Source of the DNA: Allolobophora icterica
Taxonomy: Eukaryota; Annelida; Clitellata; Crassiclitellata; Lumbricidae
NCBI GenBank assembly: GCA_963556255.1
Contig: OY744607.1
Span: 44,468,152 to 44,532,151 of the forward strand
Direction: 5' to 3'
Length of the DNA stretch: 64,000 nt
The position numbers were made by a program, and so were the translations under genes. A model generated the notes under the pieces. The model ran no database searches. It was not told the origin of the DNA and was given only the letters and a program-made list of their open reading frames with translations. Below, one piece after another: positions 27,301-42,300 of the stretch (position 1 is the stretch's first letter; every line of letters starts with the position of its first letter).

Positions 27301-30300
27301 CACTAACAGTGGTCCTTATTACAAAAATAAACAGGAAATAAGCAGCACAAAAGATAAAATTGACCATCAGTACAAGACAAATCCAACGTGAAATGCTTTT
27401 AGAAGGCGATTAAAAGAACTACTGAATGAATCGAGTCTGACCTTTCGACCTCCGTAGAGCCCAGGAGGATTCTGGGTAGCAAAGAGGATGAATCGTGGAT
27501 GAGCCTGCACAACTTCCTGTGTCTCGGGTATGAACAGTTCTCGATTGTCGTCTAACAACTAGAAGTAAAAACAATTCCTTATTAATTAACCCCGATTTCC
27601 ACAATTAATAACTGGTATTATTACTAAGCCACCCAGTATTTATCAACTATTCACCAGTCATCTAAAGCTTCACTTGTTTTATATTAATTAATCTTTAATT
27701 CCATTTATAATTAATAACTGAAACTGTTAATCAGTCAATCCAGTAATCATTGACTTCTTACGAATGAACCCAGTCATTCAGTAATATCCATGACCCGGAA
27801 TTGATGAGATCAAGACACACAACTCCCTAAGATAAGATGGAGCACAGCCTGTAAAGCAATCACCGGTACGCATAAGCATTAAGATCTTAAACTCGATGCG
27901 CATGTGCATCAGCAACCAGTGCAGTTGTACTCACTCGGTTGACGGCCTCCAGAACATCGGTTGGAGCCAAATTCAGCTCATCCAGGATTATCCAGTAGCC
28001 TTTACGCATTGCCTCCACAAGAAGACCTTAAACGTTGAAACATTTACATTGCAATTTTTCATAACAGTAATAACACTAATAAATATACAGCTTGAAGAAA
28101 TCTTACATAAGCTATGTCATATAGCAAAGTCACAAGTCGAAAAGTTTGTGAAAGTTACATCAAAGCTTCAGGTACTTTCTCGGTGTTTAAAAAAATAAAT
28201 AACAAATAATAACAATAATATAATTTCTGTCTTTCAATATGGTGGATCACCTGTACTTGAGACATAATCCAATAATAAGGTCAGGCCGGTTAGGTTCTAA
28301 GTGTTTGTGAGTACCAGCTTTTTGTGATTTCTCCATTATTTTTTTCTGTCTTACAGACTGATCTTCTGGATATTGATCTGATTATGGTTTGGTTTTGGTG
28401 TGCCATCGGTTGATGTCTTATGCATTAGACACCAATAGAAGTTACTTATTACAATTGTTTGATCACATTTGCTTACAAACAAACTTAATCTTATTTGAAA
28501 CTTTGACATCATTTATCCACAAAGGGTGTTATAAATCATTCAGTTACATTACATTAGAATTAGCTTCTTCTTGTAGCAGTGCTATATAAATTCTTTATTA
28601 CAATTACAAGAAGGGTATATGCCAGGTGCCTAAAGAACAGCTTCCACTCTTGGTTTAAAAAAAATAATATATTAACAAGTAACTAAACGGATATTCACTA
28701 AGTTGAAGAAGTATAAAACTTGTTTCAAATGTAGTCAGTAACATTAGATAAGAGACACAAACCTTCACGGAAGACTAGTTTTCCGGTTTCATCTGCCGTA
28801 TAGCAGCCGATGTATTCCTGGATATCGGTGTGTTCGTGGTTGTTGATTCGATAGTAGGTATTACCCGTTATTTTCGCAAGGTATGTGATCAGACTCGTCT
28901 TTCCAACAGAAGTCTCTCCCTGGATCAGAACTGGAAGCTTCCTAGAAATCATAGAAAATGAATTTATACGTGAGATGGAAAAGCACAATTCTGTTGTAAA
29001 TATCTGAACATTTATATAGCTCATGGGGAACATCTAAAAGGCGGTAAAACATGCTACCCAACAGCTATGAAGACTTGATTAGCGATAACCCTAGAATGTC
29101 TCTTGAGTTCTTTACGATGGAATATAGTTCGAATATTTAATGCCCAGATTAGCAATAGGCAATAATTTCTACATTTCTAAATCTCTGTCAATCATCAGCG
29201 GACTAGCAAAGGAGAGAGAAGGATGTGTGCGAGTATGTAATGTATCTAGGCTTTTACAGAAAGCATTTGCAAGAACCTTTCAACAGCGCAGAAATGGAGA
29301 CGCTGGATTGCCTGATGTGCCGAGGGAAGGACTAAGTAATAAGTAAGTAAGATTAGCAAACCCCAGAACAATACTTACCCTGCTGAAACGACCCGTGAGA
29401 TATCCGTCAGGTTTTCAAGAACCGATTTCGTCATTATGTAGTCGGTCGGTTCAAAGGGTGTTGCATCACCTTGTGCAATCATGTAGCCCTCGACATTGAC
29501 AAAACCTCGTGGAGTCTTCAAAGCGTCTTTTGAAGCATTTTTCGGCTTGTTTCCACGTAGAATGTGATCTCTAATCAGACTGTCAACAATCGGATACGAC
29601 GGTCGATCCAGCTGTGTAAGGAAACTGAGACGAAAAGCCTGAAAATGACAAAAACTCGTCAATCCAAAATGCCTTCAACTGACAGGACAAAATTTATTAA
29701 ACCTTCTTTCTTTCACTGATTCACTAATCAACAGTGTATCTGTGAGGATCCTGTGCAAGTCACTAAAGTACTGGATGGTCCTAGATAAGCATTGATGGAG
29801 GAAAGTAGTCACCTTGTCATCTCCCAATACCTGTGCAAGGTGGCTGTGACAGCAAGGCTATATTGACTTACTGGGCTTGTAGTTTCAAAGGCCAGAAGCA
29901 AAAAGCAGTATTATTATTATTATTGTTATTATTATAATTAATTTTAAAGCTAAATAAAAGTAAATGTATGAATTGCTTACTTCATAAATGTGTTGTCTTA
30001 CGCTGGTCGACTGTGAGACGTCAGACGACAGATTTCGAACAGCTTGGCGCAGAGCTCGACAAAGCGTTCGAAGACTACGCACAATGAAATGAAAAAATCA
30101 CTCATTAATTATTCTTATCACTCACCTTCATCAACTGTTTCACTCATTCATGTTCAGTTTCTTTTATTATGACGATGTCTTGGCTTCCAGTCATGTTGTC
30201 TAAAATTGTTAATTAGGTTAAAAAAGCCTTAATCTCTGTCCTCAGACTGTCTTAATCTGTCCTCAGATTGCTTTAATCTCTGTCCTCCGGCTGCCTCAAT

Positions 30301-33300
30301 CTGTCCTCAGACAGCCTTAATCTCTGTCCTCAGATTGCAGTAAATGTGCATGTTATCCCCTCTGAATGGAAACTCAGAAGATAGTGGAAAATTGATGGAA
30401 ACCAATGTCGCAATTCATAAATTACAGAGGACTGACTCTTCTAGAATGTGAAAGCATTTGAAATTAAAATTCCACTGACAGTAAGTATGTTCACTGAAAG
30501 ATGGTCAGTTCTTTACTAGCGACACTTGTAATCATTGCATCACAACAAGTCTCACCTGTAATGTGGACGGTGGCCAGTGCCATCGATAAGCTTTGTCGCA
30601 GCCATCTTTCGAATCTCCTGGTAGAAAGAAACTATATCCTGAATAACCACTTCGCCTAAGTTCATCAGGTAGCTCTTGACAAGCGTGGCAAGTTCGCTGT
30701 CCTTTTCTAACTCGTCGACAAACATTTCGGTAAATCTGGAAAAAAATTCAGATTTTCATATTACAATTAAATAATTTTAAAAAATTTAGGGGGAATCTGA
30801 AAATTTCTACAGCACTGTTCTTCTGGTGCACAAGGCATCAATCAATGGTCACTTTCTCATATCAGAATCCTTTGAAAACAATTGGTCCAGATCCAAAAGA
30901 CAGCTGAAAGCAGAAGTCAGAGGACAGCTCAAATAGTTTAATTCCTCAAAGAAGTTACTTAATTTAAGTACTGTAATTCTAAAAGAAACTCCTCTCCTGT
31001 AACACTAAATATATTGTAAATCTTGTGAATTGTAATGTCATGATGACAATTTAGATAGCACCATAATCAGGAAGCTACTGACGGAGCACTCCATAGCCAC
31101 TCTGAGTATGTGTGCATGCAATTATACATATGTGTGTGTATGTGTATGCATGTATGTAAGTGTGTATGTAAGTATGTATGTATGCATGCATGTACATGTG
31201 TATGTATGTATGTATGTATTTACACATATATGTGCATATATGTGTACATATATATGCATGCATGTGTGTGTGTGTGTGTTGGTATGTGTGTGTGTACCTT
31301 AGAAGCATTCATACAGCACCCTCAGAAACACCTAAATGGCATTGAAACACACCCAACCGACAGATCTTAAAATTCCAATTAGGTCTTAAGCACGCTCGTC
31401 TGTCAATACCTGTTGCGAATTCCAAGAGGAAGGTCTCTCTTGCCAACGTCTACTGCGGGATTCATGCAGGCGAACAAACGGAAGTTTGGATGTCGCTCCA
31501 CAGGTTGCGTGTCTCTGAAGAAAAGCAAATTAAACAAAAGATTTTTAGATTGTACAATTCTTCAATTCACAAGAAACTCGCTACAACCCAGTTGTTGGAA
31601 GCCAAATACAGGTTCACCTTGTAACGAGGTTGTAGATGTATACACCATGTGCTAGACCGTTAACCCAGAGTTCAGAGGTTCAAGTCTTTACCACGACAGA
31701 TCAATATTCCAAAATTCCAAAGTCAGATCAGCTTTTGAAGAAGAAGAGCAGTCCCTTAAGCTAGCCCTGAGGCAACCATGGGTATGAAGTGTTAGCGACT
31801 TCATTTTCTTAGCTTCGGCTAATACTGGCATAACATTCCTTCTGTGTTCAAGAGTTACAATATTAGGCCCCAGATGGGTATTTACCCTCTCTCAGTCAGC
31901 ACAACTGATCCAGATTTGCTTTCCAGGAGTCCGCTGAGGCACTCCAAGGTCTCAGCTGTGGCCAGGTTGATCTCATCGAGAAGCACCCAACTGCCATTCT
32001 TCAAGGCCTTGACCAAAACACCCTGCAAACAAACGAAACACATTTCTAAGATTACATCAATGTATCTTGTTCGTAATCCCAAACTTCTAAAGAGCCACTC
32101 AAAAGCCACGCGCACTCGCGCAGGGCACCAGCTTATTCACGAGCACAAATTTAGTCACTTAGTCAGATACATACACTCATCATAAATAAATACTGCACAT
32201 ATATACACACACATTTACATCGGTTGATGCCTTGAGCTTTCGTCAATAACAGCATGACAGCAGATACTAAATACAATGATGTTGGCATATTATTTCTGAA
32301 GTAAATTTTAGCAAATTTACCCTTAACTACAGTAAATTAATGTCCGAAAATAGTAAAAGAAACTCTATGTTCGTTGCTGACCTCAATGAAGGCAAATGCC
32401 AGCAGACGGCTGTCGGGGTGTCGGACGACGTTCAGCAGTTGCAGAACTCTTTTGCGGTATGCAGACCAACGCTCATGTAACTCTGTCTTCGATTCTATGT
32501 CTAGATAATAAAATGAGAAACACGATATAACTTTAAAATAAATTTAGCAGTGTATCATAGATACAGTGGAACTTGATTATACTGCCACCTTTAGGAGACT
32601 GCTACAAAATCACCGTTCATTTTGTAAAGGTTTGAAACACATCATCTTGGATCTCCTATCTTTGCTTATCCACCGCAGGCCGCCTCTTTTGTCTTAATGG
32701 ACAATGCCTTGTGCATTAGACACCGGCGCTACAGAAGTTACTTAATTAATAATAACAGTCACCTGTTTGACACTTGTCGAGAGCTTGGCTACAGATTGCA
32801 TCTATAACTCGAAGCAAAATCTTCCATCTCTTCTCCCGCTTCTGTTTCTGTAACACAAATTGAGAAAACAAAACATATCTCATCAAACAATAGCAAAATC
32901 AGAAGTGGGCATGGGTTACCATCTCTTAAATATGATTCCGCCTGGCGCTAACTCAGTCCTCCATCCTATATCGATTGGTGAATAAGTATCAAAGGATTTC
33001 TGTGGTCATGTGTTTGCCTCAGTGGAATGATTCTTGGACCTCAGGACCATGAACCTGAGAAGCTTCTGGAAACAACAGCATATTTACTTTTGGGTAGTCT
33101 TTAAATATCTTCTAATAATCTGTTTTTACTTGCAAGTTAATAAAACATCCAAAGTACCTCAGTAACTCATTGATCCTCATTTGTCTAGATAGCAGTTACC
33201 ATGATGGACCGTCACACGAGAGGTTGAAGGTTCAAACCCCTACCAATGCAGAAATTTGTTTTGAGATATCAACTCTAATTGTGCCCCTAGCAAATAAGTG

Positions 33301-36300
33301 ATACCAAGTACACTTAGCTTACAATACCAGAGGGGAGATCAGGGGCCGCGTGTATGAATAGGTCGCAAGTCCTAGTCCGGACTAGATTTGGCTGTAAGCC
33401 CGACTAGCGGATAAGATCGGTGTGCACAAGGCCGGCATACCGTGCTTAGTCCAGACCAAGGCTAGGCCACCGGACAGCCAGGCGTACATTCACTAGTCCA
33501 GCCTACCGCAAGCAGGAAGATGGCGGCGGCTATGTTGTTCGTCGTTTTAGAGAAGTTTAAGACGCAAAACAGAGTGGGTTTCGAGTGTATTTCGGCAATC
33601 CGTAAACAGAGATCGCCGAAATCCACTCGACTTGTTCTGGGACAATGAAATTTATGTTGCTTATCGCTTTCGTCGTCACGAATTGTTGACAATTTGTGAC
33701 GAATTGGCCGAGTATGTTGAATTCTACGCACCGCGGAAGTGCGCTGACTAGCTAAGCTGTCTGTGCCCATCACTGTTCCAAATAGGCATAGTAATTTACA
33801 TTCAACGTTATAAAATGCCAAGTTTTCCATGGCCCTTTCATGTACAAAACACACGCCCATGTAACATAAATAATCTAACATGGAACTTGGTTGATCAATT
33901 GAAATGTTTTCAGACCCAAACACGTCATTTCGAACGGGCATGAAAGCCTATAAATACATATGCGATTATAGAGGTTGCGCATGCGCGACCCTCTATAATC
34001 GCATATAACTATTAACGCTGGGTTTTACCACAGTTTGACCACGCCCATTGTAGTCTCTGACTAGCTAGACCCAGCGTAAACCTAACCTCGTGCACGCCAC
34101 TTGCCGGTGGCCTCTGGTCAGAGCCTAGCTGGTCCGGACTAGGGCTTATAAGCCGGACTAGGCTGCGACCTATTCATACACGCGGCCCCAGGTGACAAGA
34201 ATACTGGCCACCAACCCCAACATGCTAATCAGGCTAAGAAAATTAAGTCATTAACACTTCAAACCATGACTGCATCTTGGGGCTAACATAAATGACTCCT
34301 CTTCTTCTTCTTCTTCTTCTTTAGTTAATCAGACTGGGAGAAGTGAAATACCTCGAGTTTATGAAAGAACTCTCGGTTTTTCTCTGTCGAGAAAGATTGA
34401 GCATGGAGCTCCTCAAATTCCTCCAGAACAGGAGCCATAATGATTTGCAAGTCGACCGGCTTATAGCTGAAATTAGAATTAAAACAAAATCAGACTAACA
34501 AAATATTGACTCATAAGCTAATAAATAATCAACATTAACAATTATCCAAACATAAAAACATTCACGAAAACATTTAACAAAGATACCATAAAAGTTTGAA
34601 AAGAGCACAATATGAGAAACATACAACTAGTAAAATTATTATAATAATTCATAATCAAGAACACCACAATTAGAGCTATTCATATAGAAAATGTAATGCT
34701 TTTAATGATGCGAGTGTACTAAAAGTGACTGGGAAGCCAATGCAGCTCGTCATTAATGTGTTAATTGATGTTAAAATGTTAACTGACCCTCCAAGGAGAT
34801 CCGTCATGTCACTCTGTTGATTCATGTTAATCACGTGCAACTTCTGACCTGTAGATGGTCGTCACATGACATAAAGTTAACATGACACATGATACAACGA
34901 TAATGTAACAAGTAAATTTCACAACAAAACAATTTTGTACTGCTCGACAGATTTTTTTAAGGAATTCAAAGTTCTTTAACGGCTACAGAAAAATTTTTTC
35001 TACTTAAGAATTAAAGCTTTAGAGTTCATATTTAGTAGAGACAAATGACTTTAAATAAACATCATCTAGTTAATAATTATTTAAAATGCTACCGACATTA
35101 TAAAATTTCTACAAAGCTTGAACTCACTATTTCACTCACAGGCTGTGTGACTGTGTGGGTATTAAAATGTGTTTAAATAATACTAATAAAAATACAGTTT
35201 TAAAAAGAAATGAGTAATAGCCATCCTGATACATTTTCTTTTCACTAGCTCTAGTTTCCATTGCTACTAGTTGATTAATATCTCCCAGTAATAAAAAATG
35301 TATTCTCTTAAGGTTGTTTTGAGTTTTGAGATAAACATGTTTAAAACTTGAGCAACTGTTTCTGCCTCATTAATTAAATATTATAATAATTGGCAGCCAA
35401 TTGTTAGAGCACTTGCCTTGTATTATAGAGAGTATGGGTTTAAGCCACCTCTAAAACAGCTACTGTGTTGGGACCTTGAGCAAAACTGTCACTCACAAAT
35501 GCTTGGAGCCATTGATTGATGCCTGGTCATTAGATAGTTAACCTAACATAATAATAACAACAGTGATAATAAATTTACTTCTCTGGAGCTCTTTTAATTC
35601 CATATATGCAAAAAATAAATAACAATAACAATAACAATAATAATAATAATAATAATACTGAAAACAAGGTACAGACCCATCAGATCGGACATGTATTGGA
35701 CAATCGAAGTCTTTCCAGTTCCCGTTTCTCCCACAAGCAGAACGGGTTCATTGTTCCGAACGCAGACTCCAATTTGCTCGAGCAGGGCATGAGCCTGAAA
35801 GGTCATTGCAAAACGGTTGGTACGACTGAAATCAAAATGCAAACAAAATACAGAATCACTTCCACAAAATAAGTAAGTATATTCTTTATTAACAAATTGC
35901 TAATCACACTTAGGTGTACAGACATCTAATAAACACAGTTAAAAAGTATATAACATCCTAAGAATAAATGTTCTGTGCATCAGGCTGTCAGCTGAGAGAA
36001 TTATGTGCTTTTTATGTGGTCATGGGCACAGGGACAGAGGGAGCAGACGGTGGGTTTGGTTGGAGGTAGTACCAATATAACCTAATCTTGTAACTTCAAG
36101 TGATGACATGCCCAAGTTTCTTCCCATTACCACCTAATTGAAAAGAGAAAGAATGCTTAACACAATGTTATTATTAATTCAGTATTTAAGTGGAAGCAGG
36201 GAACCAGCCGACTCAGATTGGACATGTTGGACTGGTTATAAAGACAACAGCATGTCGAAGGCATGTATTTGATCTTGTGCCTTCATTATGCTTCATTTTT

Positions 36301-39300
36301 TGGTGCAGCAAAATCAACACACTATCAGGTGAAAAAGAAGCAAAAATTGTGTGCATTTTTTTCGGTTACCTGTGATGTTTTATGTAGGAAAGTAGTTCTT
36401 ATACATGTAGATAAATAGTTTTTATGTATATGAATACAGTAATTATGTATGCATGTAGTTTTTATGTATATAAAGTTTTCATGTACATCAATACAGTTTT
36501 ATGTACATATATGCAGGTTCTATGTATGTAAATACTTTGTAATCATATGTGCAGTAATTGATTGGTTCGAGTACAAGCCTTGTAACTTAGATTTCAATTC
36601 CAACTTCTGTCATTGTAGAAATACAATTTTTGAACATGTCTTGATGATTGATATTTTATTTTTTGTGCTTCTGAGTTGATACCTTGAAGGGGCTCTGTAT
36701 AAATTCTCATAATGAATGAATGACTGAAAGATACATGACCCCTATCCAACTGACAAAACATCAGTTGACCAATTGCATGCAAAGGAATTTGTTCAGTCTC
36801 TAACTCGGGAAAAGCCTGAACTCGCATACTCCAAGTTACAAGGCTTGTACTCGAACCAATCAATTACTGTACATATGGTAGGTCTCACAGTCTAAATCGG
36901 AATGACAACAAAGCCTGCACACTCTTCAGCACAGAGCATTACAAAACCCAACTATAACTGACTTCAATTTCAACTGCCAGCAAGAATCAGCAGAAAACAG
37001 CGGCCATTCTAATGAAGCAGCTGTAAAACGCACCTATTAATCAAGTCTGAACCCGAACACTCGAGCAGTACCCTTCCGATCTTCCTCGTATTTTCACTCA
37101 GTTTGAGCATTGGCCGCTGTGAGCTGTAGTAATTCTCCGCCTGAAAACAAGTCAGCGAATTTCAATTCATAAAATATACAAAACAAGTATATTAGTATAC
37201 ATTTCTTTTCAACAAATTCTAATAAAACAACTGTGGGTTCCACCATAAAACACTGTAACAAGCTATTGATATAATCCAATTACTTCTACAGCACCATTAC
37301 CATAATGCATACAATGTTAAGACTCTTTAGACAACAAGAGTAACATGAGTTTGATTATTTGTTTCAATTACTATTATTCTTATTATTACTATATTATTCT
37401 TATTATTATTCATATTATTATCATTATATATCATTATAATTACAATTATTACTATTATTACTGTTACTAAAAGTCCATTCAAAAGAACTTTTTGAGCTGC
37501 TGACAGAATGAAGCAAGAGGAAGGTTCATAAACTCAATACAAACCTCGTACTCAGGAACATCAATATTTTTACAAATGGCACGTGCGACGGCCATCCGAC
37601 CATCAGCAAGAGGCAGACACGATGCAAAGCAGTCAAGAGCATTAACAAGAATGGTCTTCTTTTTAGCCAATGGTTGACTGCCGTTCAAATCGACCGCAAT
37701 CCGTTGACAGCACTTCATCAGATCTCTGGAAAACAAACAAATACTACGTAACCAAGTGAACACAAATTGGTCAAACTGCAAACCCTGGGGTATCTTATGC
37801 ACTAAACAATGACAATAAAATCAAATTTGTGAAATGAGGTTAAAATGGGTTGGCTTGTTGATCACAGAATTATCAGAAATAGTTATGAAAAACGAAACAG
37901 TTTTCAGTTAACAGGTAGAAAACACACAACACGATTTCTTTAACATTGGAAAAAACATATGGATAAGTAAAGACTTTACAGTTAGATGAATACAACCATC
38001 ATAGTCTATCTATCTATCTATATAGAATGATAACAGATATAAACTCATAATTTTATTCAGAGTCCCTCTGAAAAGAATCATGTAAAAATTAATTTAATTT
38101 GAGCCATAATGCACAAAGGGAGGTTCCTTGAGCTAGCCCAGGAGTGTTAGCAACTTATTTATCTTCTCCTCAACATATAATGGTGGGTGACCATGCCTTT
38201 CCCTTGTTTCCTGTACTCATTTGATGCCCATAGCCTTATACTCTCTAACAGTTCATGTAAACTCTTAACATTTCAAAGTACTTAGTATTTGTCCAACAAT
38301 TTTTCAGCATCTTTGACAGGTTCGTAAAATGCATAACATAAATGTTCTCTTTGAGAGGTTCACAAAATGTGCAACATAAATTTTCAGATCCAGAGACACT
38401 ACCTTGTTGAGATTGGTCGGCCATTTTCATTGACTTCTGTGTGATCGAGTTGTCCAGACGACAGAAGGAAGTAGACGTCCAGAAGATTATCGATCTCAAG
38501 TTCTTGGAACGAAGAAAAACGATCGCTGATGACCTAAAGAGCATAAAAAACAAAGATTACATTACAGTTATATTAACCAAGATCAACTTAATTAGCTCCA
38601 TATAACCAAATTTACAATGTATTGCCACACATAGAATGAAATATTATTATTACATTAAAATGATTCATATCCTCTGAATGAAGTGATTCAATTCAACATC
38701 TTCATACATTCCTAACTCAAAGTCACCGTTTTAGGAGCTAAAAGAAGCCAAAGAACTCTGGGTTGAGGGTCCAGTACATTAACCACCTGACAATCACAAA
38801 CATAACTCACTCAGGTCGCCAGTTACTTCACTCAGGCGCCCGTGGAGATCTTCTGGTCCCTCGCTGCTGTACGGCAACACAAGTGCACTGTGCACTCTCG
38901 TGCATCAATCCATATCTTTGGAACAATCTTCCAGCCGATAGTTGACCTAGCCCTTTAAACTCTGCTCAAGTAACTCGTTCTAGCTATGTTACGACGTACC
39001 TTAGACAGACATGTTCATAGCGCTTTTGAGAGTTCCTAAAATGCGCTTTATAAAGTCCAGATACATACATGCATACATGCGTAATCTTGAACCTACTTCT
39101 TTTAATTCATCCCTTGAGAGAGGCTCCAACCGGATTCGTCTCCACAGTCGTTCCAGAATGTTCGAACAGCTCTGCTGTCTGTGCCAACCGGATCTTGAAG
39201 AAACGAGTCTGAAAAATTTGTCACAAAGATTTAAGATTACATGTCATCAACTCATTCACCAACCAAACATCACACTCACTTGTAGCTCATCTTGCACCAG

Positions 39301-42300
39301 ATGACATATCCACAAAATATAATCGAGCAGGTGGAAAGAAAGCAGGTACTACTGTCACGCTAAGCTAATCTAATAATTCCTAGTTTGGTTATTGTGATAC
39401 AAGGCACCAATCGCCACCTGTCCTAATTGGGATTGCAGTGGAATTTACCTTACTACCCTTTACTGCCGCCATGTAATGTACTAATAGCAAAATGGGGGAC
39501 CCTTCCTAGCGGGATCTTATCCCTTCTGGGTTCCCTTTTGCGTCCAAATGAATCCCTCTGTTAAATGAATCCCACCATTGGACCATAAGTCACTGTATAT
39601 CTCATATGTACAACTAAGAAAAGCCAAAAGCTTTAGTATGGGACATGACTTTGGCCAAGTGGCTTACTATGTCACATGCGAACTGAAGTGATGATTGTTT
39701 GATCAGTATGGTTCTGTTCTGTTTATTTTTCTTCTACTTTGGTTTAAAACATGACTGAGGTCAGATGTAAACAAAATAATCGATATGTACAATTGTTGTT
39801 TTGGAACAATAAAACGCTATGTTATGTTATGTTATGTTAATCAATGCTTAATTCTAAGTAACACTGCATTCCTCTGGACTGGACAGTCTAAATCTATCAG
39901 GCCTCAAAGTATAAGCAATCCAAGCAAGATGATTCCTCCAGTGTAAGTAATCTAAATGAAATGGCCAGTCCAGTGTAAGTAATCCAAACGAGATGGCTAA
40001 TCCAGTGTAAGTAATCCAAACGATATGGCTAATCCAGTTTACGTAATCCAAACGAGATGGCTAATATAGTAACCAATACAGTCAATAATCGAGCAGGTAA
40101 CGAAATTTCACTCACAGTACAGAATCCAGTAATATTAGCTAACTCAGAATGGATTATCGTAACAATAATGTCAATGGAATTCAAGTAAAGTGATAAAGCT
40201 TGCATTTTTTCCATAAACTATAATTCCATGCTTTTTCCATTTTTCCTATAGGTTGATCTACTGATCAATAAATTTGCTACAAATATTGATTTACAACTAA
40301 CCTCTGTGTTGCAAAAATCCTGAATCCAGGTGCTGCAGTGATCTTGTTGACGCATCCTGGCAAAACGAGGGAACCAGTCTCCAGTAGGGGAACCAGCACA
40401 GAAACAACATCCATTGGTGCATAATCTAAATCCTCCAGCAGCAGCCAGTATCCTTCTTGGACAGCAGAAACCAGACATCCAGGCTGCCAAAGAAACTGAC
40501 CCGGGATGTCAGTGCACCGGTACGTGCCAATCAACGCCTAAAAGTAAACCAAAACTTAGCACGTGATGAAGGCACAGAAATTCAACCTATATCAACTGCT
40601 AATTTTTTGTAAGATTCGGTAGAAGTCAGGTTCTTCAGTGTGTACGCACAACACAGTGTCTAAAGAATGACAAACCATCCATCACTTGCGTTACTGCACA
40701 ATTTCATTATCCTTGGAAAGTCACTCCTTATACCACTTATGGACAGATCTTCTCAATATTGACCTGATTAAGGCTTGGGTTTGCTGCAACATCGGTTCAT
40801 GCCTCATGCGTTAAACACCATTGCAATAGAAGTTACTAATTACAATTACAATTACTTACCTTGCTGTCTGTTTGCTCGCCAAGCTGCAGTTTTAAAAGCT
40901 GCGGACTTTTTGTTCTACCAACTAAGGAAGCGAGATGCTCCACAAGGGACGTCTTTCCACATCCTACCGGACCTTCCAAAAACACTGGCTCCCCTTCAGA
41001 AACTGCCAAGGCAAGACGCTGTAGGTTTCGGCTGGTTGACGGAACCATCGTCAGGCGGCCATGAGTACTCTGGCAAAAGAACAAAAGAAAACAAAGAAAA
41101 AATATAGCTCAAATAATTAGATGAACTGGTCTATCCTGCATAGAACACCTGTGAGCTAGTTCGGCAAGATGTCCCCGTCCCTTCTGAGGATTATAACCTG
41201 CTGCTCACTGACCATTGCTCACTTGCCAGGTAGCAACCCCAACAGACCACGTATAAATGAGTTTAAGTAAAATATTACACAGATATAATTATTACACATT
41301 TATTAGGTACCATTATTTAATGACCACACACTAATCTGCGGTGCTGAGCAACTGTGAGTGAAGGACTTTCTCAAGGTCCCTACACAGTAACCGTCTCAGG
41401 GGAGACTCAAACACGTACTCTGTGCATTACAAGGCAAGCACTCTACCCAACTGACTACCGTATCCCATACGATAGGTGAATACCTGCTCATAATTTTACA
41501 AATGGCACTGATAATAATGAAGTTTACAATGACAATAAAGGCCTGGTAGTGCGACATATAAACAAATTTCCGTCAAACTTACTGAACGACTGGTTCCAGG
41601 CAGCACTGGAAGCAAGACACCACAAACGGAAATGACGTCTTGGCTTAGATCAGAACTAAGAATGCAGTCTTTGGTGTATCCGCTGCCCAAATGACTGTCT
41701 TTAGCAACTGCATCAGTGTTCGTCAGCCGAGATGTTGATTCCATGCATTGTTTCTTCGTACTGTCATACCTGGATGTGACACAAGCAGAGTCCTTATTTA
41801 AACACTCGTGCTTTCAAAGACCAGCAGAGAGAGATTTGATGCAGATATTTACTCCAGCTAGCTGAGTGCATATCTCAGACGCTAAGAAAACTTCACATCA
41901 GATTAGACCAACAATACATTAAATTAGATTAAATGACATTGGATTAATCAATGTTAATTGATATTAGAAAAGCGGCACTTGAACAATTGGCATTAGATTG
42001 GCATCAGACTAATTGACATTACATGCATTGACATTAGAATAACCGACATCTGACATTAGATTGATATTAAATAACTGACGTTGCATTGACATTGAATGTC
42101 ATTACACTAACTGATCTCAGATTAATCGACAGATTAACCGACAATTAAATGACAATAAAGTAAACCACATTAGAAAAATTGACATCACATTGCTTGACAA
42201 TAAATGACACCATATTAACTGACACTATATTAAATGACATCAGAATATTAGTAAACATTAAATTCGTGGACTTATTTAAAATAACAATGTGGACGACTTT

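Noticed and set aside
31075..31370. Cys/Tyr/Val-rich and His/Tyr-rich ORFs
   Set aside because: Translation of a TATG/TGTA microsatellite.
33462..33941. 159-residue ORF on the minus strand in MDN1 intron 15
   Set aside because: It is antisense to the Harbinger transposase remnant and has no recognisable motif.
39905..40068. CRISPR-like array
   Set aside because: Continuous 32-bp tandem repeat without spacers in a eukaryotic intron.
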